NCBI GenBank assembly: GCA_947044405.1
Contig: CAMRHE010000156.1
Span: 1,035,001-1,099,000 of the forward strand
Length of the DNA: 64,000 nucleotides
Reading direction: 5' to 3'
Source: Leptodactylus fallax
Taxonomy: Eukaryota > Chordata > Amphibia > Anura > Leptodactylidae
The first letter of the stretch is position 1. Each line of letters opens with the position of its first letter. Shown piece after piece: positions 19,836-30,345 of the stretch. A model generated the notes under the pieces. It worked only from the letters and a program-made list of their open reading frames with translations. It had not been told where the DNA came from and searched no databases. The translations under genes were made by a program, and so were the position numbers.

Positions 19836-20094
19836 GTATGGTAGCACTGCAGCCTTGGGTTCGTATCCTACCAAAGACAGCATCTGCAAGAAGACTGTAT
19901 TTTCTCCCCATGTTTGCGTGGGTTTCCTACGGAGTCTCCGGATTCCTCCCACACTCCTAAGACATACTGATAGGGAATGTAGATTGTAAGTCCTATATGG
20001 GACAGTGCCCTATATCTGTCAATGTTTGTGAAAGCGCTGCGGAATATGATGGCGCTATACAGGTTACCATAATAAATAATAATATCTTGTCAAG
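19836..20094 (+). mobile_element. SINE with tRNA-like head and V-SINE-type core
   Basis: GGTAGCACTGC followed by GGGTTCGTATCC (19857-19868) looks like a tRNA-derived head with a polymerase III B box. Then TTCTCCCCATGTTTGCGTGG and TCCTCCCACACTCC match the conserved core of V-SINE/DANA-type SINEs. The 3' part GCGCTGCGGAATATGATGGC ends in an (ATAA)n tail. It sits inside the DIRS element, so it inserted later or was carried along. Confidence 0.7.
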
Positions 20095-20104
20095 ACGCAT
20101 CAGA

Positions 20105-20925
20105 TGTTAATCAGAACAATTATGAGAGTCCTGGCCTCATGTAAGCCTTAGCCAATTCAGTCCTTTGGACTTTATGGCATATTGGTCCCCTCCAGTCAGA
20201 AGTACTAGGGGTCTGAAATCATGGCCCTCCGAGTCTTGACAAGAGGATCAGACTTTCTCCCAGAACCCGTCTTTCTCTCAATTGGTGATACACCTGAAAG
20301 TCGGATGTCCACTGTCCAACCTCTTTGGACCCTGTTGACCGGTGCATCCTTTTCAGGATGAGGAGCCCATCAGTATGAGAAAACCATACAAGGAGTCTGG
20401 ATGCCATCATCCATCTGGAGGGAACTCAGAACAGTTTACCTGGCATTCCTCCATTCTTCTCCTCTTCTCAGAGGAAGAGCTGTAAAGATCTGGTCCGTCA
20501 ACTTGGTGACCGTAATAAACAGGAAGGCACCAGATAATTCTCCCTCCTCAGGGAGGCAGGTTTGATTTTCACCTGGGCAGAGAAAGATCTGACCCATCTC
20601 TCTGCAGTTCACATCAAGGGCTCTTTGAACATAGTAGCGCATCAGTTGAGTCGGGGTTTTACTGTATCAGGAGAATGTTCTCTCAATCAAGAGTGTTCCA
20701 CCAGACCACCCTGAAGTGGGGTTTTCCAGAAGTAGACCTTATGGTGACCAGACTCAATGCCAAGGTACAGACATTCTGCTCACTGCATCAGGTGGATCCC
20801 TTGGCAGTGGATACCCTGTCAGTCCCTTGGAGGTTCAGGCTGGCGTACATCTTCCCTCCACTTTCCATTATACCAACAGTATTGATGAACAGGACAGGAC
20901 CAAGCATCTGTGAACCATAAAGAGC
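20105..20925 (+). pseudogene. DIRS reverse transcriptase/RNase H remnant
   Basis: The conceptual translation across frames shows the RNase H end of DIRS polyproteins. Near 20400-20480 is a block with ELRTVYLAFLH character. Then KIWSVNLVTVINR appears (about 20486-20525), and in the open frame at 20675-20920 comes LKWGFPEVDLMVTRLNAKVQ followed by WRFRLAYIFPPL. WG-PEVDLFATR and WNFRLAY-FPP are hallmark segments just before the recombinase domain. Several stops and frameshifts make it non-functional. Confidence 0.7.
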
Positions 20926-21179
20926 TTGGTGTTCCCAACTCATGCTCATGAGTCGAGGGATGTATTGGAGGCTTCCCCCAATCCAGAACCTGGTTTCCCA
21001 AGGAACTCAGAAGTGCCAGGATCTGAGTAAATTCAACCTGACAGCCTGAAGGTTGCTCAGTCCCTAGAGGACTGTCAGAAGTCGTCCTGAAGTACTTTTT
21101 TTTCTGCGCAAGAGCAGAATCCACCAATAAAAGCTTCCTAAGGATAGGTAATATCTTCAAGGAGTGGTTCTCCAGACAG

Positions 21180-21965
21180 GAAGTGAATAGTTTGAATCCT
21201 TCTACAAGAGTGATTCAAAATTTTCTTCAGGACTGCTTGGATAAGGGCCTTTCCCCTGCTACACTGAAGGTACAGGCTTCAGCCCTATCCACCTGCCTAA
21301 GCAAAAGATTGTCTCAGAACCCCTTAATTCCCAGAATTTCTTAAGGGTACTATGAGACTTAGGTCAGTGGTTGCAGCTCCCGTTCCACTCTGAAATCTAT
21401 CCACAGTTCTTTCTGGCCTTTGCGGCCCTCCATTGGAACCATTTGAGAAGGTGGATCTTAAGTTTCTGGCTTGCATAACCACCTTTTTGCTAGCTATCAT
21501 CTCAGCTAAAAGAATACGAGAGTTGCAGGCTGTTTTCTAAAGAGCCATATTTTTATTTTTTCATTAGGGTTCAGCTCAGATTTTTTTCCTAGGTTTAACC
21601 CTAAAGTGCCCTCTCGGGCTAATATTAACCAGGTGGTCTCCTTACCAGTTTTCTTTCCCAGCTCCTTCTTCCAAGGAAGGGGGAAAACTCCATACTCTGG
21701 ATATAGTATGGTGTATCCAAAATTTATCTTCTGCGTACATAGTCATTCAGAAGATTGGAAACCCCTCTTAATTTAAATTTCTTTTGCTTGGGTTAACGCC
21801 TGAGTTTATCAAAGGGCTGTGTCGGCCTCCTGGGAGTCAGTCAGTGCCTTTTGAGCAGTTTGTGCAGCCGTTTTTGGTCACCCCAACTAACCTTTTGTAA
21901 ACACTATCAGTTAGATGTCCGTAGTTCAGAGGCTACTGCCTTTGGACATTCATACTGTACTGTAG
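21180..21965 (+). pseudogene. DIRS tyrosine recombinase remnant
   Basis: Fragments in shifting frames include FLQDCLDKGLSPATLKVQ (about 21220-21275), SALSTCLSKRLSQNPLIPRI, and near the end FCKHYQLDVRSSEATAFGHS (about 21893-21950). The last segment corresponds to the region carrying the HxxR...Y catalytic end of DIRS recombinases: the Tyr of KHYQLD is the likely nucleophile. At least five stops lie between, so it is a relic. The fragments follow the RNase H remnant in the order expected for DIRS. Confidence 0.65.
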
Positions 21966-22011
21966 TGAGAGAGAACCCTCCCTAGGGGATCTACTGGCTA
22001 CGTTCCCATAT

Positions 22012-22087
22012 TGTGCTGCTGTTGGACGTAAGGGGAATCGTTGATTATGTAGATAATCTGTTTTCCCTTAGTCCGAACAGCAGCACA
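22012..22087 (+). repeat. DIRS internal complementary region
   Basis: 22012-22039 is the complement of the start of the left ITR (GGACGTAAGGGGAATC). 22040-22087 is the complement of the end of the right ITR (GTTGATTATGTAGATAATCT). Joining both termini here is the template thought to allow DIRS circles to be completed. Confidence 0.85.
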
Positions 22088-22144
22088 AGCTTTCCCCCCC
22101 TTTAGGAAGGATTGTTGTTTTTTTCTTTTATTCTTTATAACTAA

Positions 22145-22305
22145 CACAGTGAGGGGAGGTCTCATTTGCCTCTTATAGGGGAGTATCACTTAATTAATTA
22201 TGTAAATTAAAAATTCCACCCCTCCTACCAGCACACAGGGGCAGAGATACATCATATTATGCTGCTGTTCGGATAAAGGGAAAACAGATTATCTACATAA
22301 TCAAC
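22145..22305 (-). repeat. DIRS right inverted terminal repeat
   Basis: It begins CACAGTGAGGGGAGG and ends ATTATCTACATAATCAAC. It extends about 20 bp beyond the left ITR match, as in DIRS elements with unequal terminal repeats. Confidence 0.85.
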
Positions 22306-22680
22306 AATTCTTCACACACTGCTTGCTGTTATTCATTCTGCTTACTTCCATTGAATAAAAAGCAGGCTTTGGTCATGTGATGGACATACAGGTGCATAGC
22401 TGGTTACTAGGTAGATGTCTTTTTACTGTGCTGTGACTATAACAAACTGTGCACCTGTGTGTTCATCACATAACCATAGACTGTATATCACATGACCATG
22501 GACTGATTTTTATCTGGAAGTAAGCAGAATGAATGACAGCAAGCAAAGATCTAGAAAACCATAAGGAATTGATACAGAAAGTATATTGGAAAATTGTGCA
22601 TCTTCATTATACAAACAATAAGATTTGTCTTTTAATATTGGTATGAAACTAGACAACCCCTTTAATATAGATTTTGTTGA
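22306..22680 (-). repeat. MITE-like repeat, family C copy
   Basis: 22555-22665 is the reverse complement of 15003-15130 and ends CTAGACAACCCCTTTAAT. Left of it, TTCATTCTGCTTACTTCC (22332) and GGAAGTAAGCAGAATGAA (22516) form an inverted pair, so the whole is a fold-back of about 370 bp. Confidence 0.6.
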
Positions 22681-23584
22681 TCATCATTACAATGCCAATC
22701 CTTGTGCTAGTTTTCTTTTTTCTTTTTCAATGTTCTATTGCATAAATGTCTACATAACAATATAATCTCCCCTTACATACACTGGTAAGTGTCCTCAATA
22801 ATATGCATTCTGTATAAGCAGTTGTTGAAGTCATTCAGTGTACCATTAGTGTAATACTTTCAAGGTCATTGCTTAAAAAAAAGATTTCTGCAATGTTTTT
22901 TTTTTTTCAGCACAATATGTTATATATGATATAAGTTTTCAATAGATTATTTAGCATGCATAACCAGTCTGGCCACGGGAATTGTTTCTTGAGGAGCTGT
23001 ATAATCTCACTGTTGATCATTGCTTATCTGAAGATTAGTTTACTAACAAGTGACATTCCTGCTGTAAATTGTATTAAGCACTGATAAATGAAGAGTTTCT
23101 TCTCAGCAATATTCACTTATAGCAAAAAAAAACATGATTGCTATGGGAGATCTTCAAGGAACAGCTGTTATAAGTCAGTAATGTACCTGGAAAGCAGTTA
23201 CTAAACTACTATAATGTTGGTGTGAGCCAAAATGCTACAATATGTCATACTTTAGTATAGTGACTTGCTTGCATACTATAAACATTGTCCTGTGTCATGA
23301 AAATAGCCATGAAGCACCTTTTGTGCTATGATAAGAAAATTGTACTGTTTTCCTTTATTTAAAGTTTAGTCCTCTAGTCCCAGAGGTTGAGTGGTAGAGG
23401 TTACTATTAATTTCTTGTGGCCTAGGGATGTGGACAAACCCCAGATGCCTTGTAGCCAAATTTCTTGGAAATGTGTGGACAGCTTAAATTTAGTTTGTTT
23501 GTTTTTTAATTAAGATCAATTAAATTCTTATTGTTGGCTGCTAAAAGAGTAATATTGGCTCCTGGGTATGTTCTATTTGCACCT
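22681..23584. other. Repeat-poor AT-rich stretch, nothing recognised
   Basis: There is no open frame of interest, no TIR and no tandem structure beyond short A and T runs. Confidence 0.5.
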
Positions 23585-23860
23585 TAAAGAGCGCCTTTCA
23601 CTAGCACCACCAACTCCAACTCCTTATATCCATCAATAGGTGCACTTCCACTTCCAGCGCAGTTGGGGTTTTTCTCTAGCCCATTTCTGAGCAATTGGTG
23701 CTGAGCAATATGGTAATTTGGCTTTCTACTGTCAGGTGGCAGACCTCAGCTAGTGCAGAAACTTTAGATACCGCTCACGTGATAGTACAGAATTATTTAC
23801 AGCAGTCAGTGCATCTGAGAGCAGCTTTAAAAGCTAACTGATACAGTGAGCGTGTGAGTT
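23585..23860 (+). repeat. Interspersed repeat, family D copy
   Basis: The order AGAGCGCCTTTCACTAGCACC, GCAGTTGGGGTTTTTCTCTAGCCC, TGAGCAAT, CTACTGTCAGGTGG is matched by 59895-60030 (CAGTTGGAATTTTT..CTAGCCCCCC, CTGAGCAATAA, CTACTGTTAAATGG) and in part, inverted, by 30345-30455. Confidence 0.5.
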
Positions 23861-24026
23861 TGCAAGTGTGTTTTGTTTTTTTTAAGTGTGATTTAGGATT
23901 AAGTAGCTTTAGAGAAAAAAATCATTTGAGCCTATATATTTTTTTATCTGAACTGTGCTTTTTTTTACTTCTATTTTTTGTTTTTGTGTAATGGTCCCCA
24001 TTAGGTAAGATGTGTTCCATGCTTAA

Positions 24027-24975
24027 CCACTTCCGGACCGCCCATTGGGTTTTTACATCCGGAAGGTGGTTGCCTTGTTCTGCAAGGAGGTACCGGTACG
24101 TCCAAGCAGAACTCAGCAGCTGCACGAAATCGTGCAGCTGCTGAAATGGGGAGCCGGCTGTAACTTCAGCCAGAGCTCCCCTAGAGAAGGCATGGAAGGT
24201 TTATTACCTTCCCTGCCTTCCCGATCGCTGTGTACACAGCGCTCAATGAGTGCTGGATACAGCACTATGGGCGCAGTCATCTTACGGCTCCCCTCTGACC
24301 CGGCGGTCATGTGATCCGCTGGGATCAGCATCTATTAGAGCTGCTGGGTCCTACAGGACCCAGATCAGCTCTATAAGCTATATAGTAATGGGCAGAAGGC
24401 TGTATTCCTCCTGCAACTGGGGCTAAATGTACCAGGGGAAATCGGCCTCCCCCACAAAAAAAAGAAAAGTGATCAGATGTCCCCAAAGGTCTATTATGAA
24501 CTTATGGGGACACAAATTTAAAAAAAAAAAAAAAATAGAAAAGTTAAAAATAAAATGTAAATAAAAAAATAAATAAAATACGCCAATAAAACACCCTTAT
24601 TAAAGGTTATAGACCCACCCCCGATGACACCATAAAATATAAAAATTACTGTAATGGAGAGGAAAAACTATTTTCTAAAGTTTTTTTAGTAGCACTTTGT
24701 GTTATTAAATAAAAAAAAAAATGAAAAGTGAAAAACGGGCACGTTTTCCCTCCTCTTTTGTTTATATTTTCCCCGGATATAAAAAAAAAAAATGAAAACA
24801 CTTGCAAAAATAAAAATGACATAAAAATAAAGCCCTATGTGTCACCGAAAAAAGATGCAGAAATTAGTTGAATAACGCATATGATAGAAAAGTTACAGCC
24901 CTCAAAACCGCACATAAAAAACCCCCTGAAAATGTGTCTGGTCCTGGACCAGAAATTGGCCCGGTACTGAAGTGG
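24027..24975. mobile_element. TTAA-flanked anuran element, 0.95 kb
   Basis: The left end CCACTTCCGGACC (after TTAA, 24023-24026) and right end CCGGTACTGAAGTGG (before TTAG, a decayed TTAA) are imperfect inverted repeats. The interior has a hairpin of CAGCAGCTGCACGAAATCGT and its complement (about 24114-24141), several A runs, and segments shared with 14750-14960. No coding region. Confidence 0.65.
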
Positions 24976-25109
24976 TTAGGCATTGCGCTCCAGTGTACAT
25001 TCTCCAGCATGTATTCTCTGCTTGCGCAGCCATTTGAGAGGACATACTGCTGTGCAAGATGTAAGCACATTGCACATTTGGAAGCCCAGATCAGGGCTGC
25101 TTTAACCAT

Positions 25110-25690
25110 AAGGCCAACAGTGCACTTGCACTGGTTCCTATGGTAGCGGGGCCCCCTTTGGACAGAAGGACTGTCCTACATTTGCTGTCCCGCTGTCCAG
25201 GGCAGTGGGTTCAGGCTACCGCAACTCATCAGTGTCCTCTCTGGATGCCAATGAGTTGCAGATAGTAATGAAGCAGGGAGCAGATGGCACCCTACCTCAT
25301 CACCCAGCTGCTTTCTTTGCTTGCAAAAACCAAACCATCTAAATCTGTGCTCCAAAAACCAATATAGCGCTCCTTTCCTTCTGTGCCCGGCTGTGCCCAA
25401 ACAGCAGTTTATACCCGCATATGACATTAAGTGCGTTATCCTGGGTACACCAGTGTCATACATGTGGACATAAAGTGCAGTTTGGGCACACAGCAGGGCG
25501 CCGAAGGGAAGGAGCGCTATGTGGCTTTTGGAGTGCAGATTTAGATGTGTGGCATCTGGACTCCATGTCATGTTTGCAGAGCCTCTAAAGTACCAGTAAA
25601 GTGGAATCCCCAAAGTAGTGACCCCATTTTGAAAACTGCACCCCTTATAGAATTTATCAGGGGGTGTAGTGAGCATTAGTATCCCAGACG
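25110..25690 (+). repeat. Anuran repeat family A copy and flank
   Basis: 25480-25690 carries GTGCAGTTTGGGCAC, GCGCTATGTGGCTTTTGGAG, AAAGTACCAGTAAAGTGG and TTATCAGGGGGTGTAGTGAGC, in family A order. 25110-25480 is unassigned. Confidence 0.55.
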
Positions 25691-25904
25691 TGAATGCACA
25701 GCGGATGGTGAAGAGTGAATATGTAAGCCATGCGGGTACATTGGGAACTCCAAATTCCCCACTATATCCCCAGTAGCTCCTATGATGGGGGGGGGGGGGT
25801 CACACTGGGGGTCACTTCTGGTGTCTTTCCTCGTAAGCTGTAAATTTGGTGTGAACCCTAATATACGCTCGCATCGCTTATACATTCCCTTCCTGACGCA
25901 GCCA

Positions 25905-26545
25905 GTTGTGTTCTAATGATTTGGCAATTTTTGGGGTTTTTGTCTTCACATTGTACAAGCTATATTTTTTATTTTTCTGGTGATGTAGCCATATGAGGGC
26001 TTGTTGTTTGCAGTATGAGATGTATTTTGTAATGACAATTTTTCTAGGTGCCTACAACTTATTGAATGAATTTTAACAACTCTTTCTTGGTGGATTAAAA
26101 AAATACCCCAGCAATTCTGGTATTGCTTTTTATCTTTTAATTTTTTTTTCCATGCAGCGTACAGTATAAGTAACATGTTACCTTTGTTCTGCGGGTCGGT
26201 ACGATTTCAGCAATTATATAATTTATATTGTTTTTATGCGTTACTAGTTTTGCAGGACAAAAAACCATTTGGGGAAAGAAATCAATTATTTTTGCATCGC
26301 AATCTTCTGAGATGTATAACATTTTTTTCTTCGGTTGACAGAGTTGGTTGAGGGCTTATTTTTTGCAGGACAATCTGTGCTTTTTATTAGTACTGTTTTG
26401 GGATACATGTGACTTTTTGATCACTTTTTATAGCATTTTTTTAAGGCGAAAAAATCATTATTTATTTGCTTGATTAATTAATTAATTAAATTTCATACAT
26501 TTCACTTCTTTTTTTTTTTCAACCTTTTTTTTTTTACTTTTTAGT
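25905..26545 (+). repeat. Anuran repeat family B copy
   Basis: CATATGAGGGCTTGTTGTTTGC, AGTAACATGTTACC, TCTGCGGGTCGGTACGATTT, GAGGGCTTATTTTTTGCAGG and ACTTTTTGATCACTTTTTA are, from memory, segments of one of the most abundant frog repeats. It has no reading frame. Confidence 0.6.
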
Positions 26546-26597
26546 GATGTCCCACTAGGGGACCTGAACCAACGATACACTGATCGCTGGTTCAGCA

Positions 26598-26633
26598 CTA
26601 TAGACTGCAATACACGTGTATTGCAGTCTATAG
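26598..26633. repeat. Perfect 36-bp palindrome
   Basis: CTATAGACTGCAATACAC is followed directly by its exact reverse complement with no spacer. It is paralogous to the 34-bp palindrome at 12777. Confidence 0.97.
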
Positions 26634-26776
26634 AGGAAGTCAGCCTATGCAGATGCATTGGCTGACTTCCAGAGGTCCCAGCAGGATCAACCAGGTACTG
26701 GGGTCACTGGCCAGAGCCCGGGCTGCAGATGATAGATAGTGCCATGGGGGGTGCCGAGGGGGGGCAACATGGCGGA

Positions 26777-26862
26777 ACCCCTTGGATGTCGCGGTTATGT
26801 TAGACTGCGGCATCCAAGGGGTAAAACCCCCGACCGAAGCTCAGCTTCGATCGGGGGTTAAG
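26777..26862. repeat. Two adjacent hairpins (GGATG...CATCC and CCGACCGAAGCT)
   Basis: AACCCCTTGGATG (26777) pairs with CATCCAAGGGGT (26811). Then AACCCCCGACCGAAGCT pairs with AGCTTCGATCGGGGGTT (to about 26861) with one mismatch. The order and sequence parallel 13001-13100. Confidence 0.85.
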
Positions 26863-26973
26863 GAGCAGGGTGTTAGCTGTCAGTTACATCTAACACCCAT
26901 TCCCGATGCCGCCCCCACTTTCACTTAAAAACACCTAACTAACTGTGGTAACTAACCACATTCCCTGACATAC

Positions 26974-27459
26974 ATGTACGTGAAAATGCGTTATGGGGCT
27001 AATATGTTCATTAGCATATTTTCAGATGATACTAAACTCTGTAAAGTAATCAAAACTGAGGAGGATATTAGAATATTACAGGTAGATCAAGGGAAGCTGG
27101 AACCATGGGCAGAGACTTGGCAAATGAAGTTTAATGTAGACAAATGTGAGGTTATGTATTTTGGTTAAGAAATAAAATGTATCATTATGTACTTAATAAA
27201 TTACTGGGTAAGACTGCCACTGAAAAAGACTTGAGAATTTTGGTGGAAAGTAAGCTTACCTTTAGTGACCAGTGCCAGGCAGCTGTTGCCAGTGCAAATA
27301 AAATTATGGGATGCATCAAAAGAGGCGTTAAATCTCATGACCAGAACATAATTATGCCTCTATACAAATTACATAGACTATTGTGCTCAGTTTTGGGCCC
27401 CAGTGTACAAGAAGTACATAATTGAACCAGAGAGAGTGCAGAGATGAATGACAAAGATA
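26974..27459 (+). pseudogene. CR1 reverse transcriptase fragment
   Basis: FSDDTKLCKVI (the FADD-type catalytic box with its two Asp) is followed by WQMKFNVDKCEVMYFG. One stop later, LGKTATEKDLRILVESKLTFSDQCQAAVASANK and IKRGVKSHDQNIIMPLYK appear, all CR1 landmarks. The endonuclease and N-terminal RT are missing, and several stops interrupt the frame. Reading breaks off at ERVQR..TK where the transposon begins. Confidence 0.85.
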
Positions 27460-29944
27460 TGTAACACAAATTTTGTTCCCAGCTTTTAAATGTTATATTC
27501 CAATTGCTTATGTCTAAAAGAAATTAAAAATTGCTTACATTCATCATAAACTTCGCTTTTGTGACCACGGCAACGAAAATTATGCATTTTTACTATAGAA
27601 ACAGACGATTTAGCATCTTCTCATTTATACAGTCAGACTAAGAACACTATATGCATTGCAAATTTACACAGATTGCCAAAAACTGTTCAGAAGTGTGCGG
27701 TTTTCCGAGATTTACGACTATACTGCAAATCAGTTTCACGAATCAATCCCCAAATATAGTCGCCCATCATGTTTTCGTTGTATTGTCCTTGGTAACGGCG
27801 TTCAAAGTTCATAATGTCCTGGTGAAAGCGCTCGCCTTGCTCCTCTGAATAAGCTCCCATGTTCTCTTTGAACTTATCAAGATGAGCATCAAGGATATGG
27901 ATTTTGAGTGACATCCTGCAGCCCATTGCAGCATAGTTCTTTATCAGAGTCTGAACCAGTTGTACATAGTTTTCATCTTTATGATTGCCTAGGAAGCCGC
28001 GAACCACTGCGACAAAACTGTTCCAAGCTACTCTCTCCTTCCTATTCAGCTTCTTGGGAAATTCACTGCACTCTATGATCTTCTTGATTTGTGGTCTGAC
28101 GAAGACACCAGCTTTGATCTTTGCTTCAGGCAGCTTAGGTAAAAGATCTTGGAGTTAATTGAAAGCTCTCGACTCCTTATCTAGAGCCCTGACAAATTGT
28201 TTTATGAGCTCCAACTTGATATGTAGTGGTGGCATCAGCACCTTGCGTGGGTCCACCAGTGGCTCCCACTTTACATTGTTCTTCCCCACAGTGAACTCTG
28301 TCCGCTGAGGCCAGTCCCGCCTGTGGTAGTGCGCTTCAGTATCCCGGCTGTCCCAAAGGCAAATAAAGCAAGGATACTTAGTAAAACCACCTTGGAGGCC
28401 CATCAGGAATGACACCATTCTGAAATCTCCGATAACTTCCCAGCCATACTCATCATACTTCAAGGCACCTAGCAACATCTTGACACTGGTGTATTCCTCT
28501 TTCAGGTGCACCAAGTGAGCTACAGGAAGAGACAGATACTTGTTCCCATTGTGAAGCAACACGGCTTTGAGGCTCTTGCATGAGCTGTCTATGAAGAGGC
28601 GCCACTCATTCGGGTTACAGGTGATACCTATAGCCTCGAATAGACCGGCCACATTGTTGCAGAAGCACAGTCCATCTTGATGACTGAAGAAGATGGAAAA
28701 AACTTGGTGACGCTTCCTCTGATCTGTGACTTGGACAGCTTTCTTTTGAAGGTGGTGTAGCTCTGTCTGGAGGTGTTGGTACAGGAAGTTCAGGGCAGTG
28801 TGGTACTGGGGCAATAGATGACGGAATGTCAGGATACGTTACAGGCGGTGCATTTTTGCCAGTGCGACGTTTGGCATGGTCCACCATGCAGAAGTAGCAA
28901 TTTGCTGAGTGATCAGTCGGTTCACGCCAAATTCTTGGGATAGGAAAATGCATGGTTCTCTTCTCTCCCCTGTACCAACCTATAAGCAAACAAAATAATA
29001 TTTGGATTGAGAATTTGATTTAGGCCTATTTCACACTAATGACTAGTGATATTTACAATATTAACACAATTAATCTGCTATTTAAGAGAGTAGCATTTAT
29101 CCACTTACCTTCAAGAGTTTTCTTGCAGTGCTCACATGTGAAATGAGGAGCCCATGGTTTGTCTTGGTCACCAACAGGCATACCGAAGTATGCTTTGTAG
29201 GCCTCACACATCTTAGCAGATGCTTCCACAGAGTACTTTTTCGCTCTTGTCTTTATAAGCTGGCCACATACGTAGAAAAATGCGTCTGCTGGATGTATGC
29301 AATCTCTTGATGCCATCTAAATTGACTAAGTTGCTGTGAACTGTAAGGAAAAAGGATGTCTCTCCAAACTTGATAAAAATGGTCTTTATTCCATGCAGTA
29401 TTAAAGTTCAAGAGTGTACTGAGGATTCAGCAGAGCAAGATTGATCACCAGATACCAGAGTAACACACAATGTATACATTTACATTCCTAAGCTCCTCCT
29501 GTAATGGGTGTGGGGTGAAGTGTGAATACTGAATTTACACCTGTCTGTCTAGGTCAATTCCCCTTTGTCTGTGATGGCCATTGCCCACTTACTATGCAAT
29601 CCCAATCAATTAGATCCTGTCTCTCCATCTCTCAGGAAGGGCTATAGTGGCCCTATATAACTGTAGTTATTCAGCTACCTACAATTCTGTACAGTCCCAG
29701 AAAGTTCTAGATTATTCTGGGCAGTTCTAGAAACTTCTTGATAGTTCTCACAATTCCAGAAGCTTCTTAAGTATCTTGAAATATTGTGAATATCCTTTAA
29801 AAATAGATCAATTTCAAAATATCATTGTGCTGACCACAAAAGCAAAGTTTACAGGGAATAATAACTTTTTTCTATTCATTTAAGGTACAATCAGGAAAAC
29901 ACACTTAACAACTGGGAACAAATATTTTTTTGAAAATTGTTACA
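27460..29944 (-). mobile_element. Unclassified DNA transposon, copy 2
   Basis: The ends TGTAACACAAATTTTGTTCC (27460) and its partner TTTGAAAATTGTTACA (29944) match copy 1 at 1038-4587. The gene runs on the minus strand. Relative to copy 1 it lacks the L2 insertion and about 185 bp of exon 2. It lies in a CR1 LINE, so the two copies have unrelated flanks and represent independent insertions. Confidence 0.8.
27687..29316 (-). pseudogene. Transposase-like protein of the unclassified transposon, copy 2 (two exons, disrupted)
   Basis: Exon 1 (from 29316) reads MASRDCIHPADAFFYVCG..FTCEHCKKTLEG with CxxC pairs. A donor GTAAGTGG and acceptor CTTATAG bound an intron at about 28982-29109. Exon 2 starts WYRGEKRTMHFPIPRIWREP and keeps CYFCMV. 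It then loses about 185 bp between two GAAAGC repeats, causing a frameshift. It resumes with RLFIDSS, VIGDFR, PCFICLW...HYHRR, a Tyr-to-stop change (after ESRAFN, near 28154) and EEQGERFHQD...KSRKTAHF. Copies 1 and 2 carry different lesions, so a full-length ancestor can be inferred. The function is unproven; the DDE-like layout is inference. Confidence 0.7.
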
Positions 29945-30345
29945 TGGTGTTATCAACAGGGGGCCTGGGAGGAATGGGTAGATTGGAGTACAGAGACACA
30001 TTGACAAATTTTAACAAAGTTTAGAAAAAAGACGTATATGGGGAGATCTAATACCAATGCACAAATACATGAAGGGACAGCACAAAGACCTGCCTTTCTT
30101 AAACAGAAAAATATTATGGGTTATTGGTTTTAGATTTTTGTTAAAGACACGTTGATCCTGGGTTTTATATTGATTGCTGGATTTGGAGTTGGGAAGGAAT
30201 TTTTACTCCTGACATGGAGCAATTGGCATCAGCCTTATGTTTTTTTTTTGCTTTTCTCTGGATCAACACTGTAGCCTTAAAAGTTGGACTTGATGGACTT
30301 GTGTCTTCATACAACCTCATCTACTATGTAACTATGTAATTACTA

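Larger units (their letters stand above)
18978..22305 (+). mobile_element. DIRS-type tyrosine-recombinase retroelement, decayed
   Basis: Inverted terminal repeats lie at 18978-19118 and 22145-22305. An internal complementary region at 22012-22087 matches the outer ends of both ITRs, the arrangement specific to DIRS elements. Between are RNase H-end and recombinase remnants in several frames. No target duplication is expected for this class. The leftmost interior (19120-19830), where gag would lie, shows no intact frame. Confidence 0.85.
26965..30345 (+). mobile_element. CR1-type LINE fragment, split by the unclassified transposon
   Basis: The left part (to 27459) encodes RT sequence and the right part (29945-30345) carries the 3' end. 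The 3' end has GGAGCAATTGGCATCAGCC, TGGACTTGATGGACTTGTG and the terminal direct repeat ACTATGTA-ACTATGTA near 30322-30338, as in CR1 elements. Both parts share orientation, and the transposon copy 2 lies exactly between them. Confidence 0.8.
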
